Assembly (NCBI GenBank): GCA_024281315.1
Contig: JAJSAE010000093.1
Location: 1-37,838, forward strand
DNA length: 37,838 nucleotides
Source: an archaeon
GTDB taxonomy: Archaea; Thermoplasmatota; Thermoplasmata; JAJSAE01
Direction: 5' to 3'
How positions within the stretch are numbered: the first letter of the stretch is position 1; the number at the start of each line of letters is the position of its first letter. This document shows positions 22,643-30,823 of the stretch, piece by piece. The notes beneath the pieces were generated by a model. That model was given only the letters and a program-made list of their open reading frames with translations. It was not told the origin of the DNA and ran no database searches. A program made the position numbers and the translations under genes.

Positions 22643-23710
22643 TTAGACGGAGATATGCCACAACCCGGCCTTTTTTTCCCTTACAAAAGACAACTGTGTT
22701 ATTTTTTCTATTAGGCTCATGGTTGTAAGGGTATGGCAAGTCAGTTCTCTCACCGAGAATGAAGAATGCTTTTTGTTCTTTATCCTGGCCATGGCCATGT
22801 AGATAAGTATCTGGTCTCCGGTGTGTATGTCAACCGAAGCGCCGCTTTGGAACTCCGCAAGGAATGATTCTGCGATATCTTCCCCGATACGCTCGGCTGA
22901 CACCCCTTTCTTACCGATGGAGAAACTTCCGATATGACGCCCGCCGCCATGCCATACACCCGCGGAAACACCGGGAGACTGCGTTCTCGGCACTGCTACA
23001 CTACAACCTATCTGCCGGCACATATCCTCTGGAGATTCAATATTCCATTCCACAGGGATTCCTTTTTCTGATAGGAGAGAGCTTGTAGATTCCATAAGCC
23101 GCTTTCCAACATGGGCCGGGAGGCCAGAAATGTGAAGCCTTCCGAATATGTCCCTCTCCTCCAGTGGTTTAATGGGATTTATGCCTGCGAATTCCGAAGG
23201 GGAGACACACAGATTCACAAGCCCGCCCCCCTTCGGATAGTAACCCCTTCTCTCAACAGACAGTCCCACTTCCGCTCCTGCATCACGAAGAATCGGTAAT
23301 AGAACCTCTTTCGTGTGGTCAAGGGGAGGGGACCATGCCACATCCGTACCGCCCTTAATGGAAGCGAAGAACCTCTTTCCTGAAAAAACCATCACTGGCA
23401 GGAGCGCCTGAATAATGAGCGATATGCTCCCCGCAGTTCCCGTATCTATTTGGAACTCTCCGCCGGAAATCGTGCCCGGCGAGAATTCTACAGCGGTGGA
23501 ACCGATGGCATCACCCCTCAGGGAAGCGGAAGATATGGAAGAAACCGCACGAAGAGCCGCAAGATGAGAGGGCTTTAACCCGGGTTTCGGACGCCCCGCC
23601 CGTATATTCTCAATTCTTACCGGAACATCCAGAAGAGACGATAGTGCGAGAGTGACACGGAGTATCTGACCGCCCCCTTCACCCTGAGAACCGTCTATGA
23701 CAAGAGTCAG
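22643..23710 (-). CDS. rtcA: RNA 3'-terminal phosphate cyclase, with non-canonical or disrupted start
   Basis: RtcA converts RNA 3'-phosphates to 2',3'-cyclic phosphates using ATP and a covalent His-AMP. The frame shows the conserved N terminus VIDGSQGEGGGQILR, then PGLKPSHLAALRAV, TGTAGSISLIIQALLP, KGGTDVAWSPPLDH, RRGYYPKGGG and the C-terminal HTGDQILIYMAMA; the adenylation His is expected in the HTGDQ motif. The 355-aa length is normal. The frame has no ATG, GTG or TTG before the conserved N terminus; the in-frame stop upstream is followed by TTT TCT CTG ACT CTT GTC ATA GAC. I place the start at the CTG at 23710, seven bases after a GGTGAT SD. The alternative is GTG at 23720, overlapping the upstream stop as GTGA, with one extra T in the following T4 run. 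The next in-frame standard start, near 23398, would delete the conserved N-terminal 100 residues. Confidence 0.88.
   Translation of the reverse strand: MTLVIDGSQGEGGGQILRVTLALSSLLDVPVRIENIRAGRPKPGLKPSHLAALRAVSSISSASLRGDAIGSTAVEFSPGTISGGEFQIDTGTAGSISLIIQALLPVMVFSGKRFFASIKGGTDVAWSPPLDHTKEVLLPILRDAGAEVGLSVERRGYYPKGGGLVNLCVSPSEFAGINPIKPLEERDIFGRLHISGLPAHVGKRLMESTSSLLSEKGIPVEWNIESPEDMCRQIGCSVAVPRTQSPGVSAGVWHGGGRHIGSFSIGKKGVSAERIGEDIAESFLAEFQSGASVDIHTGDQILIYMAMARIKNKKHSSFSVRELTCHTLTTMSLIEKITQLSFVREKKAGLWHISV
22671..22677 (+). terminator. Oligo-T terminator of the PAC2 gene, placed inside the 3' end of rtcA
   Basis: T7 at 22671-22677 and T6 at 22702-22707 follow the PAC2 stop by 30-70 bases on the plus strand. 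Because PAC2 and rtcA converge with a two-base gap, these signals fall inside rtcA, where they read as Lys-rich codons on the other strand. Confidence 0.45.
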
Positions 23711-23716
23711 AGAAAA

Positions 23717-25447
23717 TCACCCCATAAGAATGTAGATACGCCCTTCCGGAGCATCGGGGTGGCCGGACGAAAATATGACAGACCTTTGGTTTATCAGAGA
23801 AGAGAAGGCGGCTTTTTGGACTTTTACAGGGGAGGAGGGATGCATCTGGGCCCCCCATGTTGTCCATGAGTCTTCAAGCAATATGAATGGAGAATTCACC
23901 GGTTTGTGGTATTTCAACTTCCACGGCACGGACTTACTGTGCGACACATTATTGTAATCCCTCATGATGTCTCCAAGTCTCTGGTCCGTTCCGACAGGTG
24001 TGCAGTTGGCGGATTTCGCCCAGTCTATTGCGCTGACCTCATACTCATAGGTAACATTCTGAACACCGAATAGTTCCACTGTATCATATCCCAGAGGTAC
24101 CGTGGCGGCAAGAAGGATGACCACTGCGGCAAACAGTGCGAAGGCCGCGGGTATCCCAACCCTGAGCGATTGCTTGCTTTCATTCGTAAAGAAGTATCTT
24201 TTCAGGACGGCATAAAGGAATGTAACACCTATGCCAAGAGAGATTGCGGTTGCGAAATCCATGAAGTTATAACTTCGATATAGGATCTCCTGAGAGAATA
24301 CATCAAGCCCTCTTACCAGAGAATAGGTTATTGGAACGAAGGTTCCCACATAGATTGCGGCCACCATAGGAAGATATTTGTTTCTGTATCTCTGCATAAT
24401 CGAGAGGCCGAGAAGTGAGAACAGGATGAGGATTACATATGGAACCGCCGTCGCCAGAAGAGCCGAAGATGTGTTTATCGTACCTGCAAACACCAGTTTT
24501 CTGGAATTCAGGAGAAAAGCCCCGAGGGCAATGACAAGCGCAATGACCTTCCAGTCCATGATGTATCGGAAGAGAGACTTTCCTCCGGCGGAATACGACC
24601 TCTTCATGAATCGTATGTAAATCAGGAACCAGATGAGAGCCACGGAGAGGAATAGAACCATTTCATTGATATTGAACGCCTTACCGTAGTAGTCCTGCAT
24701 GCTCACCCAAAAGTAGTAGAGGAGAGATATGAAGCCGATAAGAGGTATCCCTATAATGTCCATCAACAGATGCCTGAGTCTGAGCTTCCCGGCATCGAAA
24801 AGTCTTATGGTATCCCATGAGAGCATGAGAATGAGAAATATCTGAAGCATCAGTGTGCTGCGATAGTGAACGAAGGTTATGAATATGAGGACTAAACAGA
24901 GTAAAATGCGCTTTCGGATATCCTCCCTCCCCATATACAGATACAGCCCGACAGGTATTAGGAGGAGGCCCAGCGATTCCTTCATTATGGAGCCGGTAAG
25001 AAACGAAAAGAGGCCGTTAAAAGCAAGAAACAGTGCGGCAGTGACGGAGGCGGTGATGTTTCTGGTGAATCTCGAAACAAAGTAGAAGACAAACGGAGGT
25101 ATGCTGGCGGTTATGAATGGGAGCATATACTGCTCCGCATAAAGGGGAGAGATTCCGGTTATAAGGGAGAACTCCGACAGCAGCATTGGAAAGAAGGGGG
25201 TCTTCTGGTTATAGGCAATACCGTACATTGAAGAATTTAGAGACCAGTGCCCGGAGGAGATTATCCCGTCGGAAACACCCGCCATGGAGAAACCGTCTAT
25301 GTTGTAAGGAAGAGGGGAAAGAAACAGAGGGATCCAGCGGATAAGAAGAGTTATTAGGTAGAGAACGAGCATGTAAGCAAGCATGTGGCGGCCGGAAAAT
25401 CTGCCAGTAGAGGGGAGTGCGAGTTTTTTGTCCGTATCAAGGCTCAT
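23717..25447 (-). CDS. Polytopic membrane protein, GT-C glycosyltransferase-like, 576 aa
   Basis: About 11-13 hydrophobic segments fill residues 24-455, then about 120 residues lie outside the membrane (from YDTVELFGVQN to the end). The first external loop has PLPYNIDGFSMAG, an Asp in the place where GT-C lipid-sugar-dependent glycosyltransferases keep a catalytic acid, and a later loop has AYNQKTPFFPMLLSEF, also GT-C-like. The C-terminal part includes AIDWAKSANCTPVGTDQRLGD. I do not recognise a specific family. A glycosyltransferase acting on envelope glycans is the best guess; a non-enzymatic membrane protein cannot be excluded. Its ATG overlaps the stop of the permease gene upstream (ATGA). 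Confidence 0.85.
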   Translation of the reverse strand: MSLDTDKKLALPSTGRFSGRHMLAYMLVLYLITLLIRWIPLFLSPLPYNIDGFSMAGVSDGIISSGHWSLNSSMYGIAYNQKTPFFPMLLSEFSLITGISPLYAEQYMLPFITASIPPFVFYFVSRFTRNITASVTAALFLAFNGLFSFLTGSIMKESLGLLLIPVGLYLYMGREDIRKRILLCLVLIFITFVHYRSTLMLQIFLILMLSWDTIRLFDAGKLRLRHLLMDIIGIPLIGFISLLYYFWVSMQDYYGKAFNINEMVLFLSVALIWFLIYIRFMKRSYSAGGKSLFRYIMDWKVIALVIALGAFLLNSRKLVFAGTINTSSALLATAVPYVILILFSLLGLSIMQRYRNKYLPMVAAIYVGTFVPITYSLVRGLDVFSQEILYRSYNFMDFATAISLGIGVTFLYAVLKRYFFTNESKQSLRVGIPAAFALFAAVVILLAATVPLGYDTVELFGVQNVTYEYEVSAIDWAKSANCTPVGTDQRLGDIMRDYNNVSHSKSVPWKLKYHKPVNSPFILLEDSWTTWGAQMHPSSPVKVQKAAFSSLINQRSVIFSSGHPDAPEGRIYILMG

Positions 25448-26670
25448 ATATCTGCCCCCAGAATCTCGCTGATATCCGCCTTTTCAGTCGGTTTCTTCTC
25501 CACCTCAAAACCGGCTATAAGCCGAGAAGGGCTTACGCGCATTATGGACTCGGTAACAAAGAGACCGGACATGGACGAAACGAGGACCATTCCCGCAAAC
25601 ATCCAGAAAAACATGGAGAGAGTTATTACCGGGCGCATGGTCTGGCCGAAGACAACGATGAGACCGGAAGACGAAACCAGATTTACCACAAGAAAACCGG
25701 CGAGCAGGGCAACAAATGCCGACAGGGATGAAAGAAGAACCGATTCTCTCAGAATAATAAGGCGTATCTTCATGTTACTGGCACCTATGGCCCTCAGAAT
25801 TCCTATCTCTCTCCTTCTGTCGAATATGGCACGGGAAAGAATGGAGAACGAGCCGATGAATGTGAGAGAGGCATCCAGAATTATGAAACCCAGAACGGCC
25901 ACTTCCACACTGGATGAGGCACGCTGTGCAAATATTCCCATATGGCTGGCGTTAGTCGTTTTAAACGCAGCTTCATCAGAGTAGCGTAACATAAGGTTCA
26001 TGGCAACCGTTTCTTCATAGGTCATATTCGTATTGGTCGTGGTCACATGCGAGCCGGAACCCACGGCAACGGTATAATTCTGATTTCGGAGTGCACTGGA
26101 AATGGTGGTGATGTTTCCGTCGAGAACCCTTATAACCTGATATGTTCCCTTGGGCTTGCCTGCCATTTCTCTGATTATATCGGTGGGCAGAAGGATTTCA
26201 TCGTCCGCCGGGCCGCCCGAAACAAATACACCGGTAATCGTACCTTCGTAAAGAGAAGGAGAGGCGGAACCGGGAATTACTATTTTATCACCGACATCAA
26301 GACCGCTTCGCCTCTGAAACGAACTGCCAATGAGAACAAATGTATTACCAGATACATTGCCCTTAAGCAAGGATGCACCCTCGACCTTCAGAAAAGAAAC
26401 GGGGTCAACTCCTCTTACCGTCACGGGCATGCCGTCCACCACACAAAACAGGAATATCTCCGGGCTCACCGTATAATTCATACCCCTGATAAGGGAAACC
26501 ACGCTGGAGTTTATCGGCTTGTCCGCTTCGACCGTGCTCATAACAACCACATTCGGCCCTTCGAATACATCCTGAGGAGTGGTCTCCACCGCAGTCAGAA
26601 TCGGAATAGTGGAGGTAAATACGAGAATACTCAGCATCAGGCCCACGGCGGCCCGCCATTTTATTATCAC
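25444..26670 (-). CDS. ABC transporter permease, FtsX/MacB-like, 408 aa
   Basis: One N-terminal TM segment (about residues 8-27), a large external domain (about 28-250) and three C-terminal TM segments (about 255-375) give the FtsX/MacB permease layout. RRREIGILRAIGASNMKIRLIILRES near 288-312 is the conserved cytoplasmic coupling segment that contacts the ATPase. The start is GTG at 26670, overlapping the stop of the previous permease as GTGA. The C terminus is acidic (KKPTEKADISEILGADI). With its neighbour it likely forms a heterodimeric permease using the divergently encoded ATPase at 27820-28626. Such systems move lipoproteins, peptides or lipids, or transmit mechanical signals; the substrate is unknown. 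Confidence 0.92.
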   Translation of the reverse strand: MIIKWRAAVGLMLSILVFTSTIPILTAVETTPQDVFEGPNVVVMSTVEADKPINSSVVSLIRGMNYTVSPEIFLFCVVDGMPVTVRGVDPVSFLKVEGASLLKGNVSGNTFVLIGSSFQRRSGLDVGDKIVIPGSASPSLYEGTITGVFVSGGPADDEILLPTDIIREMAGKPKGTYQVIRVLDGNITTISSALRNQNYTVAVGSGSHVTTTNTNMTYEETVAMNLMLRYSDEAAFKTTNASHMGIFAQRASSSVEVAVLGFIILDASLTFIGSFSILSRAIFDRRREIGILRAIGASNMKIRLIILRESVLLSSLSAFVALLAGFLVVNLVSSSGLIVVFGQTMRPVITLSMFFWMFAGMVLVSSMSGLFVTESIMRVSPSRLIAGFEVEKKPTEKADISEILGADI

Positions 26671-27716
26671 ACTGACGCACCTCCGTTACGGGAGGCCATA
26701 AATGAGGGAATCAGGCCGCCTATAAAAGCTGAGAGAAGAGAAGCGGCAAGAGGCATTGCTATGGAAAAAAGCGTTACCTGAGGATAAATAAAACTGTATA
26801 TGCCGAAGAACGAGGCCGTGGAGGTTATTGCATTGGCCCCTATAAAACCCAGTGAGACCCCTATGACCGCTCCGCTCAGCCCTATGAAAAGAGATTGAAG
26901 GATAAAGATGGACATCACGGATGCACGAGCTGCCCCCAGATGTCTGAGAATGCGTATGTCGGCCCTGCGGGAAGAAACCTCTATGCTCATGATGCTGTAA
27001 ACGATGAGAACGATAATCAGGGAGGAGGAAAAGACAATCAGCGAAAGGTCCGCCTCAACCTGCTTTACACCGCCCGTGAAGAAATCACCGAGGCTTACGA
27101 GAGGCACAATATTGTAGCCGTTCTCTCTGAACATATCCATATCTTCCCGCACCTCTCCGGAAAGAATGAAAAAGGAGGTATTGTTCCGCAGCTCGGGGGC
27201 CAGACGAATGATCAATGATTCGGAACACATGAGCCACCTGTCAGGAAAAACGGAGGACCTGTATGTACCGTTCAGATTCCCATCTGTCGTATGATTGCCG
27301 GATTTGAGAATAATGTCAGGGGAGTCGAAGGATATGGGGAAATCCACCCCCGCAATTATATCATCCCCCGGAACAACAGACATTCCAAGGAGTTTTTCCG
27401 TGTCGTTTACCGAGAAAAGGTAGGTAGTCATGCTGTATTGGGGGAGATAAACCTCAATCATTTTTACGGAAGAGAATGAGCCGCTTATGTTCCTTTCCAC
27501 AGAGAGAGGTATCAGACTATCGGAGAGGGAGGGGGCGTTAATCACAGCGACCGGTCCGTCCTGAAATATGCTGGAGAACTGGGAGGTCCCTGCTTCGAGT
27601 CCGGCAACCATTGAGAGGGTTCCGGTGAGATACATCACGGCAACCGCAACACCCAGTATGGATGCATATACCCTTCTGCTGGTCTGAAGACCCAGTTTTG
27701 CCATTATTGCATTCAT
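26667..27716 (-). CDS. ABC transporter permease, FtsX/MacB-like, 349 aa
   Basis: TM1 covers about residues 16-37, then an external domain runs to about 225 and three TM segments lie between about 229 and 340. SSRRADIRILRHLGAARASVMSIFILQS near 248-275 is the coupling segment shared with the partner permease. The ATG at 27716 has a strong SD (GAGGTGA) six bases upstream. It is the first gene of a tight minus-strand chain of four whose stops and starts overlap or nearly touch, divergent from the ATPase gene. Confidence 0.92.
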   Translation of the reverse strand: MNAIMAKLGLQTSRRVYASILGVAVAVMYLTGTLSMVAGLEAGTSQFSSIFQDGPVAVINAPSLSDSLIPLSVERNISGSFSSVKMIEVYLPQYSMTTYLFSVNDTEKLLGMSVVPGDDIIAGVDFPISFDSPDIILKSGNHTTDGNLNGTYRSSVFPDRWLMCSESLIIRLAPELRNNTSFFILSGEVREDMDMFRENGYNIVPLVSLGDFFTGGVKQVEADLSLIVFSSSLIIVLIVYSIMSIEVSSRRADIRILRHLGAARASVMSIFILQSLFIGLSGAVIGVSLGFIGANAITSTASFFGIYSFIYPQVTLFSIAMPLAASLLSAFIGGLIPSFMASRNGGASV

Positions 27717-27819
27717 GACTCACCTCGTCTTGGGATAAATTACTTATGTAAGTTCCGTTTTCGGAGGAGATAAAGAGCAGGTATTTATAGATATATCGGT
27801 GAGACAGGAGAATGAATGC

Positions 27820-28626
27820 ATGGATAGGAATGCGGTAGAAATAAAGGATGTCTGGAAGAGCTATGACGGGAAACATTATGTTCTCAGGGGAATTGATCTG
27901 GAGATTCCTGCCAAAGATATGGTACTTATAAGAGGAAGGTCTGGAACGGGAAAGAGCACCCTCCTGAACCTCATAAGCTGCGTAGACACACCTACAAAAG
28001 GAGAGGTAATTATCGAAGGACAGAGTACCGAAAGCATGAGCCAGAAAGAACTGGCATACCTCCGATTACACCGCATCGGAATCGTCTTTCAGGCCCATAA
28101 TCTTCTGTCGGATCTCACCGTATTCGAGAATATAATGCTCCCTCTTAGTATTGCCAAAAGCAAACTGGCAGAGATAAGAGTAAAGGAACTGCTAGCAACA
28201 TTCGAACTTCAGTACATTTCGGACAACAAACCGGATGAAATAAGCGGAGGAGAGGAGCAGAGAGTGGCAATTGCAAGGGCCATGGCAAACAATCCCTCCA
28301 TACTGCTGGCCGACGAGCCGACAGCGTCTCTGGACATGAAAAACTCCGAAAATGTTCTGGAAACCTTCCGCAAGGTAAACAGAGAGTTCGAGACCACCGT
28401 CATAATCTCCTCTCACGACCCGCTGGTGGATTCCTATGTGCCCAAGACCTATTATATGAGAGAAGGGAAACTCTTCATGGAAAAGAGAGGTGTTTGTGCG
28501 GCATGCGGAGAGGCCATTATTGATAAAAATTACATGATATGCTCCTCCTGCGGCGCCACTTATCACAGGGAATGCGGATACAAACTTGAAAGTTGCGTGA
28601 TATGCGGAAAGAAGAGGGGAGAATGA
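27820..28626 (+). CDS. ABC transporter ATP-binding protein with C-terminal C4HC3 RING/PHD-like zinc domain
   Basis: The LolD/MacB-type ATPase core spans about residues 5-222: Walker A GRSGTGKST near 39-47, Q-loop VFQAHN near 88, signature SGGEEQ near 141, Walker B ILLADEPT near 160-167, and H-loop SSHDP near 197. Residues about 225-266 add a cysteine-rich tail reading CAAC, then CSSC, YHREC and CVIC, a C4HC3 order like prokaryotic RING or PHD fingers; typical LolD-class ATPases lack it. GTG at 27799 opens the frame but overlaps the SD region; ATG at 27820 with AGGAGA nine bases upstream is preferred. It is the natural ATPase for the two divergent FtsX-type permeases. Its stop overlaps the next gene (ATGA). 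Confidence 0.93.
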   Translation: MDRNAVEIKDVWKSYDGKHYVLRGIDLEIPAKDMVLIRGRSGTGKSTLLNLISCVDTPTKGEVIIEGQSTESMSQKELAYLRLHRIGIVFQAHNLLSDLTVFENIMLPLSIAKSKLAEIRVKELLATFELQYISDNKPDEISGGEEQRVAIARAMANNPSILLADEPTASLDMKNSENVLETFRKVNREFETTVIISSHDPLVDSYVPKTYYMREGKLFMEKRGVCAACGEAIIDKNYMICSSCGATYHRECGYKLESCVICGKKRGE

Positions 28627-29573
28627 TGGGATGGAAAAGGGATGCGGATATTGGTTTATGCAGCGTTCTTATGGCAATTTTCGTTCTCACGGTATCCTAT
28701 ATGCCAGACGGCAGCCTGATTCGCTTTGCTCTTGCAATCCCGGCAATGTTTCTGGTTCCGGGCTATCTATTCCTCTCTGTCCTCTGGCCGGAAGGAAATA
28801 TGCCGACGGAGGAAAAAATCGCGTTGAGTGTGGCCATGAGCCTGATAGTGGATGTTGCTGCCGGTCTCGCACTGAGTATTCTTGCATGGATTTCCCTCGC
28901 CACGGTGATGACCGCACTGCTGTGCACCGAGGCTTCAATGATAGCAATCGTCATATATCTCAGAAGCCGGCATACGATGGAAATCGGTGATGAAGAAATT
29001 GGAGAGAACGGGAGCGGGGGTACGAACCTCACCGGGAATTTTGTGGCAAAACTCCCTGTCGTGCTTCTGGTATTTGCGCTCATCGGGGCATCTGCAGCAG
29101 TTATTCCCTATTACAATCAGGGAACGGAAACAGATGCCGGATTCAGCAACCTCTATGTCCTCGATAAAAACCGAACGGTTAAAGACCTCCCGAAAGAAAT
29201 AGAATACAATCAAACCGCGGAGGTTATCGTGGGCGTTTTGTGCATGGAAAAAGAGAGCGCGAAATACCATATTCGCATATGGTTCAGCAATGAAAGCAGG
29301 GAGAATAATAACGCATCAATCAATATTACTCTCGAAGAGGGAAACTTCACATTGACCCACGGCGAGAAGAAAGAATTCAATATATCGATGTCACCTGCGG
29401 AGATAGATCGGATGATGATAGAAGCCAACGGCAATAATAGCAACGATTCTTTCGCCAACGCCAGCAGCATGTCTCATTTTAACAGCACATACAGAATAGG
29501 TGCATCCCTTGACATCGGAAGGGATGGAACAACAGAGAATACAATATGGCTCAGGGTCACTGTTAACGAATGA
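28623..29573 (+). CDS. DUF1616 family membrane protein, 316 aa
   Basis: Four hydrophobic segments (about residues 10-28, 33-55, 68-100, 140-162) and a C-terminal external domain (about 163-316) match DUF1616, an archaeal membrane family. IPAMFLVPGYLFLSVLWP near 40-57 and EEKIALSVAMSLIVD near 65-80 are the recognisable family stretches. The external part is rich in N-x-S/T sequons, as expected for a glycosylated archaeal envelope protein. TTG at 28593 and ATG at 28602 open the frame earlier, but ATG at 28623 has an SD (GAGGGGAGA) and overlaps the ATPase stop as ATGA, so it is preferred. The function of the family is unknown. Its 3' end overlaps the convergent MFS gene by 11 bases. Confidence 0.9.
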   Translation: MMGWKRDADIGLCSVLMAIFVLTVSYMPDGSLIRFALAIPAMFLVPGYLFLSVLWPEGNMPTEEKIALSVAMSLIVDVAAGLALSILAWISLATVMTALLCTEASMIAIVIYLRSRHTMEIGDEEIGENGSGGTNLTGNFVAKLPVVLLVFALIGASAAVIPYYNQGTETDAGFSNLYVLDKNRTVKDLPKEIEYNQTAEVIVGVLCMEKESAKYHIRIWFSNESRENNNASINITLEEGNFTLTHGEKKEFNISMSPAEIDRMMIEANGNNSNDSFANASSMSHFNSTYRIGASLDIGRDGTTENTIWLRVTVNE

Positions 29574-30774
29574 TGGAGGAGAGTTTTTGTTTCAGTTGAA
29601 AGCGCTCCATCAAAACAAAACGAATTATCAGCAGCATGGCAAGGCTTATGAGAGCCGCAGAGAGATATACAAGGTACATAGGTGCATTTTCACTCCCCAC
29701 GATAACAATAAGAATCAGCCCGCCTGTTTCCGCAATGAAAGAACCGAACCCCAGAGCAAAAGAATACAGGCCCATGGTAGCACCGTAACTCTCCTCGGGA
29801 GACGCATCAGCCATGAGAGCGAGAGCGGCAGGTATGAATGCTCCGACTCCTATGCCGCATAAGACAAGTAGGCCAAGAATAAGTGGCTTTCCGGCGACGA
29901 TCTGATCCATGAAAAAAAGGAGAAGAAGAACGACCCCGAATATGCTCATTACGCCATAATACATCACCGGAAGTCTGCCCACTCTGTCCGAGAGTATGCC
30001 CCAGAGCGGTTGAAGAAGGCCAAGAATCATTCCGGCCGCACCGAACAGGAGGCCAATGTGCAGGTCTCCCATGCCGCCCTCCTTCAGAATTCTGGGAACA
30101 TATGTGATGGCAAGACCAAGGAGTGTCGAGATTATAAGCCATATGGGAAAGAAATAACCGATCTCCTTTATCCTAAACACCTCTTTCAAGCGGGAAAAAT
30201 CTATGTACTTTTCATTTGCAGAGGAGGCGGATTTCGCCTTGGAATCAGTGTATGCAAATATATGAAGGATAGCCGCCGAGAATACGAGTATTCCGCTTAC
30301 CACAAAGAAAGAAAGATTCATGCCTATATAATGATGAATAAGGCTTGCGAAAACAGGGCCGAGAATATAGCCGGAGAATGTAGCATAGTCATAAAGACCC
30401 ATCTGCCGCCCTCTGTCCTCGGGATGGGCGTGGTCAGCTATCATCGCCACTGCGGGAGCCACCGTCGCAGCGGCACCGATGCCGTGAATACCGTGCAGAG
30501 CGGCAAGGTACCATACATTGTTGGAAATTGAATAAAGGGCAACGGCTATGGCCGCCAGAGCTGTCCCGAAGACAATTACTCTTTTCCTCCCTATCCTATC
30601 GCTGACCATGCCGAACATATTTGCAGTAGCCATCTCCGCAAACGGATACGGAACCGCCACTATGGCAACACCCAACAGTCCGGAGTAGGAGCCTTCGGAT
30701 GGGATATACCATGCAAGAAGGAGAAGGAGCGAGGCAAAAGCGAACCTGAGAAAGAAGGTGGACACATATAACAC
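29563..30774 (-). CDS. Major facilitator superfamily transporter, 403 aa or slightly longer
   Basis: Twelve TM segments are visible in two six-helix halves. The MFS motif A appears in the first half as GMVSDRIGRKRVIV and again in the second as GILSDRVGRLPVM. RGRQMGLYDYATFSGYILGPVFA in the middle of the first half is typical of drug/metabolite H+-antiporter MFS members. The substrate cannot be told. The listed GTG start at 30774 has no good SD. The frame stays open upstream, and a CTG at 30819, nine bases after AAGGAG and four bases after the stop of the P-type ATPase gene, would add a basic N terminus (LFSSGRRIKTHRHLT) that suits an MFS cytoplasmic end. It lies downstream of the P-type ATPase in the same direction. 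Confidence 0.92.
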   Translation of the reverse strand: MLYVSTFFLRFAFASLLLLLAWYIPSEGSYSGLLGVAIVAVPYPFAEMATANMFGMVSDRIGRKRVIVFGTALAAIAVALYSISNNVWYLAALHGIHGIGAAATVAPAVAMIADHAHPEDRGRQMGLYDYATFSGYILGPVFASLIHHYIGMNLSFFVVSGILVFSAAILHIFAYTDSKAKSASSANEKYIDFSRLKEVFRIKEIGYFFPIWLIISTLLGLAITYVPRILKEGGMGDLHIGLLFGAAGMILGLLQPLWGILSDRVGRLPVMYYGVMSIFGVVLLLLFFMDQIVAGKPLILGLLVLCGIGVGAFIPAALALMADASPEESYGATMGLYSFALGFGSFIAETGGLILIVIVGSENAPMYLVYLSAALISLAMLLIIRFVLMERFQLKQKLSSIIR

Positions 30775-30823
30775 GGTCAGATGCCTGTGCGTCTTTATCC
30801 TTCTGCCGCTGGAAAACAGGGTT

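Noticed and set aside
22643-23395. rtcA as a truncated pseudogene starting at the ATG at 23395
   Set aside because: The same frame continues upstream without a stop and encodes the conserved RtcA N terminus; only the start codon is in doubt.
26047-26781. A 244-codon plus-strand open frame
   Set aside because: It is antisense to the two FtsX-type permeases, crossing their overlap, with no family resemblance.
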